Positions 56,206 to 64,000 of a stretch of 64,000 bases of DNA are shown here, one piece after another. The notes under the pieces were generated by a model. It had not been told where the DNA came from, did no database searches, and saw nothing but the letters and a program-made list of their open reading frames with translations. The stretch lies in assembly GCF_029227915.1 (NCBI RefSeq), contig NC_079889.1:6076001-6140000 (forward strand), read 5' to 3'. How positions within the stretch are numbered: the first letter of the stretch is position 1; the number at the start of each line of letters is the position of its first letter. Position numbers and translations under genes: made by a program. The stretch is from Hydractinia symbiolongicarpus (Eukaryota > Cnidaria > Hydrozoa > Anthoathecata > Hydractiniidae).

Positions 56206-57279
56206 TGGAATTGAACTTCCGAAACATTTTCCGCTTTAATAATATATATTATACTTTTATCAAAGATACATCACAGCCATCACAACAAAAACAACATAGT
56301 CCATCCTTTAAAAATCCAATTTGATAATATTGGACTATTTCACCATGTAAAGGTGGTTACATTATTTGTCAACTATCACATTTGTCCACCAACCCAGTGT
56401 TCTGCTTTTGTTACTACAAGTAAAACTTTATTGCCACTTTTATGCAGCTCAATCTCTCAGAGTTAAGCAGAACATTTGGAATATCACAGCCATATGGCAA
56501 CATTTTTTCATAGCTGTAGCAACATAGCAACAATTTTTCATAGCTGTAAAAAAATTAATCTTCATGAGAATACAGTGTTCCAAATTTATATGTGAAAAAT
56601 TTTGAAAATGCTTAATTGCAAGTTTTTCCGCTTTATTTTGTGATTTTCTCGACTTTCCAAGTCTTCCTTCTATATTTCATATATGCACTAGTTTTACTTG
56701 CTTTTGTAGGAAGCAGTGTGCCATTTCCCAATTCAAGACAGTAAAAAAAGCTTCACAAAGAAGTGGTATCAAATCTGAGAAATATTTATAAGGAAAGTTA
56801 ATAAACTAAAAAATATAAGAAAATAATTCTGGACGATACGAACAACGTTAAAGAAGAAGAATATGTTGTCCATGGGCAGAAAATATACACCATTAAATGT
56901 AATTCGCCAAAATCTTTATAAAAAAAAATAAAAAATAGGTATATAATAAGAGATAGCGTTGTAAAGATGAAGTAAAATTTCTTGCTAAGAGCACACCACT
57001 CATAGTTAATGAATAGTGGGTATTTAATGTTTACAGTCCGAAATCTCTAGCACAGCATCAAAATATTTTTAACAGATGAAGAGTATATATTGCATATATA
57101 CTGTAAAGTACAAAAAAATATAAGTCACTTAGTGCTTAGTCTTTAGTAGACACCCCGATCCTTTACATTCTCTAACAATACGAGACTAGACTAGAGTTGG
57201 CTACAGTTTCTTTTTTTAGTTATTAGCTAGCTGTAAGCTATATAGCTATATACTGCTTTTTTAATAAAAGAAGCTAACT
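56206..57279. other. Intergenic, no supported gene
   Basis: AT-rich, no frame with recognisable motif. GCTA-rich words cluster near 57220-57260, just before the 12-bp duplication of the next element. Confidence 0.4.
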
Positions 57280-57689
57280 AGCCACAACAGTGCTAAAGTA
57301 AAGCTAGCCGTACCTAACAGCCGCACCTTAGCCGCACCTTAGCCGTACCCTAGCCGTACTTAAGAAAATTCGTAATTAGCAGCTCTGTGTAAGACCACTT
57401 GCTTCTAAGCTTAAAATTAGTCGTTAATGTATACCAAAGTTAAATTGTCTAACTTTTATTTCGTCTTTTAGGTGAATATCTATGCCGATAAATATGATGC
57501 AAAATGGAGCACTCCATCGTCGAGCCCCAGTAACCCCTAGGGAATCCTCAATGATGAAATACCGATAATAATATATCTTACATGTATTATAATTTTTATA
57601 AAATGATTTTAATACAAATACAAAAGAGATTTTTAAAATCGAATGTATGAAAACTTTAGTAAAGTAAGATTGAACATTATTACGCTGCG

Positions 57690-58075
57690 GACAATATTAG
57701 GTTAGGTTCCCGTAATAGCTGTACAGCTAGCGCTTAAAGTGACTACAGCGCTATATTTAAATACGGTTGCCAAAATAAGGTACGGCTAGATAATATTAAG
57801 GTACGGCTTGGTCTTATCATATAAGAAACAATTTCAAATGCTAAAAACGTTCAATAAAAACAAAATTATGTTAGGTACGGCTAGCCAAAATAAGGTACGG
57901 CTGGACAATATTAACGTACGGCTGGGTCCTACCGTATAAAGAAACATCTTCAAATGCTACAAATGTTCCATAAAAACGAAATTAGGTTTGGTACGGCTAG
58001 CTGAAATAAGGTACGGCTGGACCATATTAAGGTAAGGCTGGATTTGATTATATAAGAAACAACTTTAAATGCTTA
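57690..58075 (+). repeat. Left subterminal repeats with TACGGCT
   Basis: Three diverged units of about 127 bp, each with GGTACGGCTAGC, AAATAAGGTACGGCTGG, AATATTAAGGTACGGCT and a TAAGAAACAA..TTCAAATGCT block. They are the inverse of the units at 60000-60345. Confidence 0.8.
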
Positions 58076-58984
58076 AAAAAATTTAATATAAACGAAAAAC
58101 AATAAGTACGTAGAAGAAGTAGAGTTTACGGGAAAGTAAAGTGCGGGCGAGGTTAAGAAAAAAATTGTATGCAATAAGCTCTACTAGGTTGGCTCCACAT
58201 TGTTTTCTGCACAGGAAAATAAAAAAATGCTACTTTGAAAGTAATGCGGTAAATCTTCTGTCTAACTGAGGTATAGACTGTGAATGTCTGAATAAGGAGT
58301 AGAATTAACGTTTTCGCCAGTTGAAGAACACACGCGTTTTTATTCGTTGGATGTTATAGTTAATGGAACTTTTTATATAAAACAAAGGAACTTTTAAAAA
58401 AATGTAATATTCGTTGTTGTTTATGAGTGCACGTTATTTTAATGATGAAAAACGATAAGAAAAAGGAAGAACCTAAAAAAGCCGCGAAAGAATGTGTGAG
58501 TAAAGGTTTTTAATTTTTAATTTTGATTGTGTTAACTGTGTCCCGATTTAATTCAGCATATACACTCTTTATAAAAACAATTTTTTATAAGAACAATAAG
58601 GTTAAGAACGAAATAAGAACTATACTCAAGGGCAAAATTTTACTGATTTTTCTAAAAACAACAACAAACATAAAGAAATATTTCTTGACAGAATTAAAAT
58701 GAGAATGCGCTAACACATTAACAAATAAGATGAAAAATAATAACCAAAAGAATCCAAGTCTAGGTGGTTCTTACAAAAAAAACTGTCACTTCATTCCTCA
58801 CACACTCTTTTTTTCTATTACGAGAGCAAAATATACACTACTATTTTCTATTTTCAACACCTAAAAATGCATTATGTTGTTTTACGGCTTTACATGCGTA
58901 CACGTTCGTTCTAGTGAAATGATTTAAAGCAGTAGATGTTTTTTGAAAACCATAAATATAATTTCTTCTTATTTTCTATTTCAG

Positions 58985-59898
58985 GTGTGAAATTTGTAAA
59001 ACTTATTCATTTTGCAAATGTTCTTTATTTACAAAGGACAGGGATCTATCCAAAAGATACATTTTTTTTGTTAAATTGAAAAAATCGGGAAATGAAACAT
59101 CTCAATCTGATCAAACACATGCTATTTGTTGCGAAGTACTATTCGGTCTTCTTAACCAAAGAAACATCCTGACTTATCCATATAAGTTTCGGCAATTGCT
59201 TTTGGTAGCTCAATGTTTGATTGCAATTGATTTGGAGAATACGGATGGTTGTTTACGACAGATTAAAGCCTTTTTAGAGTCCCGTTTCTCACATTTAAAG
59301 CTGATCACGCTGGACAGCCATCCCGGCTCGCATTTTTCGTGCCTTGTTGCATCAGACGAAACACTTTTTGTAAAGGAGATTGCAACAAACAAAGTAGTTA
59401 AAGACATGCAACGTCTTTTTCAAAATGATATCAAAATGATTCTGAAAATATATGTAAGCATGTTTTGAAATTTATTTGTTCTGAAGCGTCCTTTATACGT
59501 TCTTACTGTTGTGCAACAGTCAATGATGAAACCTTCGATAAAAGCATCGCCACTATCATCAGAAGTCCACAATATCGAAGTAATATGGAGAGAATGTCAT
59601 AAGCAGCGTCAAGGAAGGAAGCCCTGGCCAATTCTTACCCAGTATTTTTTTGAATTGTTTGAGAATTGGGTTAAGAGTCACACTGACTGACTATAAACAG
59701 AACTGGCCTGTATCTATGCCTGCTACCTCTAAATCACTCTTTACGACCTTTGATTTTATTGACATCTTTCTTTTACAGTTGTTAGCGTTTCGATATATTG
59801 CATCAAGATCAGATAGATCTATTACAGATTTGGTCGTAGAAATGGAAACGTTAGAGAATGTAAGCAATCAATCTGACACTGATAGTGATATTTATTAA
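58985..59898 (+). CDS. Spliced gene inside the 12-bp-TSD element, unknown protein
   Basis: Exons fit in phase: 58985-59453 (acceptor TTTCTATTTCAG, donor TAT|GTAAGC), 59520-59669 (acceptor GCAACAG, weaker donor TGG|GTTAAG) and 59779-59898 (acceptor TTTTACAG, stop TAA). An upstream exon is required, because the first exon here starts mid-codon. A Lys-rich ATG frame at 58442-58493 with donor GTGAGT is a candidate, but its phase does not fit. The N-terminal part has CEICKTYSFCKC, a possible zinc site. The middle has LLLVAQCLIAIDLENTDGCL and SHPGSHFSCLVASDETLF; the end is acidic (SDTDSDIY). No known transposase motif is visible. Roughly 245 residues are covered. Confidence 0.5.
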
Positions 59899-59999
59899 AA
59901 TATAGTCTTATATTATCCTGTTTGTGTTTGTTAAAACATCTCGTTTCTTAGGTAATATTTTTTATATTTTCAGCTATACAATTTATTTTACTTTAAATA

Positions 60000-60345
60000 G
60001 ATGTGCAGCCGTACTTTCATTTTGATCAATGGTAGCCGTACCTAATCGAATTTCGTTTTTATGGAACAATTTTAGCATTTGAAGGTGTTTCTTTATACGA
60101 TAGGACCTAGCCGTACCTTAATATTTTCCAGTCGTACCTTATTTTAGCTAGCCGTACCTAACCCAATTTCGTTTTTATGGAACATTTGTAGCATTTGAAG
60201 ATGTTTCTTATACGATAGGACCTAGCTGTACCTTAATATTGTCCAGCCGTACTTTATTTTAGCTAGCCGTACTTAACTTAATTTCGTTTTTATTGTACGT
60301 ATTTTAGCCTTTAAAGTTGTTTCTTATATGATAGGACCCAACCGT
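60000..60345 (-). repeat. Right subterminal repeats with AGCCGTAC
   Basis: Three units in the opposite orientation to the left block: GCTAGCCGTACCTAA, TTTCGTTTTTATGGAAC, AGCATTTGAAG, ATAGGACCTAGCCGTACC. They form a long, interrupted inverted repeat with the left side. Confidence 0.8.
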
Positions 60346-60855
60346 AAAATATATGTTGTCTTATAATTTTCATATTTTTCCTCTCTTTTCCTAACCTACC
60401 CCTTTATTTTACTTTACTTGATAAGTCGCATTGAAGTTCACCGCTCGTACTAACCACCTTTTTATTGCCAGCGGTACTTAAATTGTTGATTTGGGAAACA
60501 CCTTCCTGCGCTCTCCCCCGTTTGGTTACTATATGAGCAACATGTTTCGTTAACATTTTTTGTATTTTGCGGGTTCATTGGCGATTGAGAAACAGAAATT
60601 TAGTGACACAACAAATTTACCACTACGATTAGCTCAGTTTTTTCCATTAAAATACATTACCTCACCTTAAAAAGAAAAGTGTAGTTACGTACGGCTAAGG
60701 TACGGCTTAGGTACGGCTTTTAGGTACGGCTAGCTTTACCTAAGCCACAACAGTTATCACATTTTGGCTGTTGCAATGAAAAAAATAAACGAGAACAAGG
60801 AAATGGGAGAGTTTTTTATATTACTTAATCTTTTGGGTAGTCATATAATACTTAC

Positions 60856-61190
60856 ATATATCATAAACAAATTTCTTCTTGGACCAAAAAAGTACAGTTT
60901 GTTGATAAAATAGTCTGCGCCTCTTTTTGATACATCACCAACCAATATGTCCGCCAAGCCGATACATTCACCATCAAAATCCGTCATATTTTGAAAACGC
61001 GGGATACACGAACAAAAAACGTAAAATTCGGAGTCATTCCTTAACTCACCTGAGGTTTTAATTCTTGTTCATATAAAAAAAAATCATTTACTGTCTTTCT
61101 TGTTTTCTTTTGACCCTCCAATATACCGTAGCTGTTTCGCTTCATTTGACTAAGAAATCCTAATTTCAAAATATCTCGAAAAGTTGGCAT
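60856..61190 (-). CDS. Coding exon of unknown protein, with a frame change at a splice-like site
   Basis: ATG at 61190 gives 47 codons (MPTFRDILKLGFLSQMKRNS ... YEQELKPQ) up to a perfect donor, CAG|GTGAGT at 61049. The following 64 codons are also open in another frame (ELRNDSEFYVFCSCIPRFQ, FDGECIGLADILVGDVSKR, YFINKLYFFGPRRNLFMIY) and end at a donor TAT|GTAAGT (60855). The amino-acid composition is convincingly protein-like in both parts. Either a small indel broke one exon, or the site is an alternative splice. I do not recognise the protein. It lies just outside the 12-bp-TSD element. Confidence 0.4.
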
Positions 61191-62707
61191 TTTTTACTAG
61201 TGTTTTTAGCTTTTTAGTAGTTTTTTTTTAAAAAAAAATGTTATTTAAAGAGAATACTCCATCTCACAGCTTTTTTAAACTTGAAACATTCCAAATACAT
61301 ACGGTACTGACATATATAGGCAAAAATGGTAACCGCTTGAGGTGCACAGCAATTTTAAACTAAAATGTGCTTAGCTATACTTTATAGAAATTACATGGTT
61401 AACATTTAACTGTTATTGGGGTAAGGTTGGGAAATACAGGGAAAACAAATGTTGAATGTTGAAAAATTCCGATCGGAGAGAAATTTTGTAGGTCGGCCAG
61501 AAAAATTTCATTCATTTTTGCCTGTGTTAGTTGGATCGGTCAGCTAGTAGCGCAATAATATACAGATGTGGTTGGTTGCAGAGATTTTAGAGAAACCGAA
61601 GATAAGTCGAGCTCAACTTACCGTTAGTACTTCGCTACAAATGTTATTAAAATGTGATGATTATTAAAATTTTGAGCTGCTTTTTAAATGCAATGCACGA
61701 TAAAAATTGTGTGGATCGCCAGAGATAAGACTCCATCGCAAATATTTAAAATTGCTAATACCGTCAACTGGTGAATAAACATAAAACAAAGGCGGATGAT
61801 TAAAATTTGTACGGCAGATAAAAATCCCTTTACATGCAACTGGGGTAACAACTTTGGTCATAAATTTAGCTATGTATAGAAATTAGTAATATAGAAACTG
61901 GGCCTAATTCATGTGTTAACATAAATTAAATCTGTTTAGTCATTCTGTTAACACCGCAATTAAAGAAATAGCACCATTTTTATTTTTTTATTGTTATTTT
62001 ATTTTCAGAAACGCATTATGCATTGTTTACGTAATGTGTGAAAAGATGACACGATCTTTTGTTCCTTTTCCTTACCATTGGTAAATTATATAGAAGTAAT
62101 TACTAAGTGACGCAAATAAATCATTAAAACTTACGGACGATGTTTTGCGGTCATAGCTCAATTTGCAAAGTTTTTTTATTATTATCATATTTCATTTCTC
62201 TCCCTACTTCCTCACTCTGTATATGAAAATTGTTAAAAATCTTTGCCCTTTTTCCAGCCCTCTTTGTTGTTGTTTCGTGGTTGTATAAAGTTGTAAGATA
62301 TTCAGAAGTGTAAGATAATTATTAAAATATTACCAGTCCAAGAGTTATTTATGAAAGTCTCTACGTGTAAGGAGACCCTAATAAAAGTAAACAAAACGTC
62401 ATGTAACTATCGTAATTCATTGAATATTATCACATTAGTGATTCTTGTAATTTCATGCATGGGAAATTCCCCAGCTATATTTCTCACATAAAACAAAATT
62501 TTAACTTTGACCGTCCATAGAATACAAATAGTCATCATGGGAGCAGAACAGTCAACGCAGTGTATTTAATTATTTTTATATTTTATATTTCTTTTTTCTT
62601 TACTTCTTCCGACCATCCTCACATTTTGATACAATAATCATTACATGCTTAAAGTTTTGTTTTCAATTTTTGTTTACTTTCTTAATAAAAAATCTCTTGT
62701 TTTTCAG
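61191..62707. other. Intergenic, no supported gene
   Basis: AT-rich; one 65-codon minus-strand frame at 61664-61861 has no recognisable motif. Confidence 0.4.
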
Positions 62708-63828
62708 CATGCAACAATGGCAAAAATCAACAAACACAAAATCAACAACCACGATACCTTAATCAACGTATGCAGCAGCAGTGGAGACAGCAACAGCAAA
62801 ACAGGTAAAAAAAAAGTTCAGTTTTACTGTTTTCATGCACCGCTTTGATGTTATCATTGTTGTTTTCTTTTGATTGCGTCGTCGTTTCTGTTTTGTTGTT
62901 GTCGTGGTTTTTGCTGTTGTTCCAGTTGCTGCTCGTTTCTATTTTCTGTTTTGTTTGTTTGTTTGTTCGTTTATTTGTTTGTTTATTTGTTTGTTTGTTT
63001 GTTTGTTTGTTTGTTTATTTGCATGTTTTGTAATTATCCGTCGCAGTTATCTGGTGTTTTAAAACTTTTGTAATAAGATCAGTCCCCGAAGGAGAGTAAT
63101 TTATGAAAAATACTCCTGCGGTCATGGTGAGTTCATTGTTGTCCTCACTTTCAAGTATGGTTGATTTGTTTGTACCACGAGTCATTTTGCACGTATCATG
63201 TGACTTTCGCGGATCTGTAATTATTATCTGACTTGTTCATTGGAACCGTTTCCGTTTTTGATAAAATTTGGCATAGAAATCGGAAATGATGTTAAAAATG
63301 ATAGAGAAAATGCCGATCAAGTAAAAAAAATGTGTAAATTATATATATATTTCGGCCAACTACTTCTGTTTGTTCAAATTGGGACATAAATTAAAGTCAA
63401 TCTTCTGTAATATTCGATCTTTGGTGTTTTTTCCTACAGCTGCATTTTGGCAAAATTATTGCGAAGCTGCATTAACTTTGCAACGATGTCGTTTTTTAGT
63501 TGTATTCAAAGGCGTGATATTTTAAGACGCGTCGCCTTCCTGTTATTGTTTTGCGTTATGTATTCAGTTCAAATTCTATTCGCTTAATTCTGTGCTTCCT
63601 TTATGATTTTTTTGGTTTACGTGGGAGGATTTTTATAGTTATGTTTATTTCTTTATTCGTTTAGAAATTTTACCAATACGTCAGAGAAAGGTTAGCTAGT
63701 TTATTTATACATGCAATCAGTAACAAATAACTACATTGTGTGAATTCGCATGCATCTTACTTTGTGTTTCAGAAATTAATAAACCGCGAACTGCTCCAGT
63801 CAGAATGGCACAACTTCAACGGTGGTGA
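62708..63828 (+). CDS. Candidate two-exon 3' end of a small gene
   Basis: Exon 62708-62804 follows the acceptor TTGTTTTTCAG and ends at AACAG|GTAAAA. Exon 63773-63828 follows TGTGTTTCAG. In one frame (ATG at 62717) the phases agree and give a 46-residue product ending APVRMAQLQRW. A second frame of the first exon is Gln/Asn-rich (RYLNQRMQQQWRQQQQN), but it meets a stop after splicing to the second exon. Splice signals are good; coding evidence is weak. It may be the end of a larger host gene. Confidence 0.3.
62955..63022 (+). repeat. (TTTG)n microsatellite
   Basis: GTTTGTTTGTTTGTTCGTTTATTTG and similar, within the candidate intron between 62804 and 63773. Confidence 0.95.
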
Positions 63829-64000
63829 AGATTATATGTTTTAAATACAAATGTATTTTATGTAATTCGTTTTTACATCCTTTACTATATATAACAGATT
63901 ATTGTCTTATTTGAAGAATCCAACACGTTTGATACTTTATAAAGTAGAGCACCACTGTTCTTAAAATTTAACACGTACATAAAAACAAGAAGACGATGCT
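63829..64000. other. No supported feature
   Basis: AT-rich sequence after the candidate exon; no clear polyadenylation signal or further exon is seen before the window ends. Confidence 0.4.

Larger units (their letters stand above)
57292..60742. mobile_element. 3.45-kb inverted-repeat element with 12-bp target duplication
   Basis: AGCCACAACAGT occurs exactly at 57280-57291 and 60743-60754. Inside, the ends are inverted: AAAGTAAAGCTAGCCGTACC on the left, and GGTACGGCTAGCTTTACC on the right in complement. Next come terminal arrays of 10-11-bp AGCCGTACCTT units (57301-57365; complement 60690-60735). Further in lie inverted subterminal blocks of about 127-bp units (57690-58075 and 60000-60345). 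The interior holds a spliced gene of unknown type. A duplication of this length is outside most DNA-transposon classes; Mutator-like elements (8-11 bp) come closest. Confidence 0.8.

Noticed and set aside
55916-56227. Hydrophobic (IHLF/IYLF)n frame that mimics a membrane protein
   Set aside because: Pure tetranucleotide repeat.

Overview
The window looks like AT-rich, repeat-dense animal DNA, most likely from a cnidarian (possibly a hydrozoan). Evidence: spliced genes with GT..AG introns, a Polinton/Maverick-type element, Penelope-like and LINE retroelements, hammerhead motifs, several MITE families and very long (AT)n and (ATT)n tracts. The host assignment rests on remembered resemblance and repeat style, not on a marker gene. 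I found no recognisable housekeeping gene, tRNA or rRNA. Nearly every recognisable gene belongs to a mobile element.

Layout. (1) 0.1-2.6 kb: an inverted-repeat DNA transposon with a decayed integrase-core transposase, cut by a younger TTAA MITE. (2) 3.3-3.8 kb: a pogo-like MITE, then about 5 kb with at most one small spliced candidate gene. (3) 9.26-22.3 kb: a decayed Polinton/adintovirus-like element. It carries a family-B DNA polymerase, small membrane proteins, a packaging ATPase, an integrase, a major capsid protein and a second structural/membrane gene, plus an unusual cluster of Cys-rich repeat genes, two of which keep an HNH-type C-terminus. Nested in it are a LINE fragment and a piggyBac-type MITE with intact TTAA target duplication. 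(4) 22.3-22.8 kb: (AT)n and (ATT)n. (5) 27.2-33.3 kb: an 84-bp satellite, then a large two-exon minus-strand tyrosine-recombinase gene with a Dbf4-type zinc finger. (6) 33.7-36.6 kb: diverged repeats.

(7) 39.5-48.0 kb is the most interesting block. A second tyrosine-recombinase gene and a Myb/SANT ORF (+ strand) converge on a multi-exon minus-strand gene for a superfamily 3 helicase. Two large arrays of 10-bp-phased GTTACAA sites lie in the block in opposite orientation, one of them inside a helicase intron. Together these look like an integrase, an initiator/helicase and candidate initiator-binding iterons, so the block may be a little-described replicating and integrating DNA element.

(8) 48.4-52.6 kb: two Penelope-like copies in inverted arrangement with hammerhead motifs. 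(9) 52.6-54.6 kb: a LINE 3' end and a tandemly amplified LINE tail. (10) 57.3-60.7 kb: a 3.45-kb inverted-repeat element with an exact 12-bp target duplication, TACGGCT arrays and a spliced gene I do not recognise. (11) 60.9-64 kb: one decayed coding segment and one candidate small spliced gene.

Start codons and exon borders are by eye. Where frames are broken I give the break and do not reconstruct the product.
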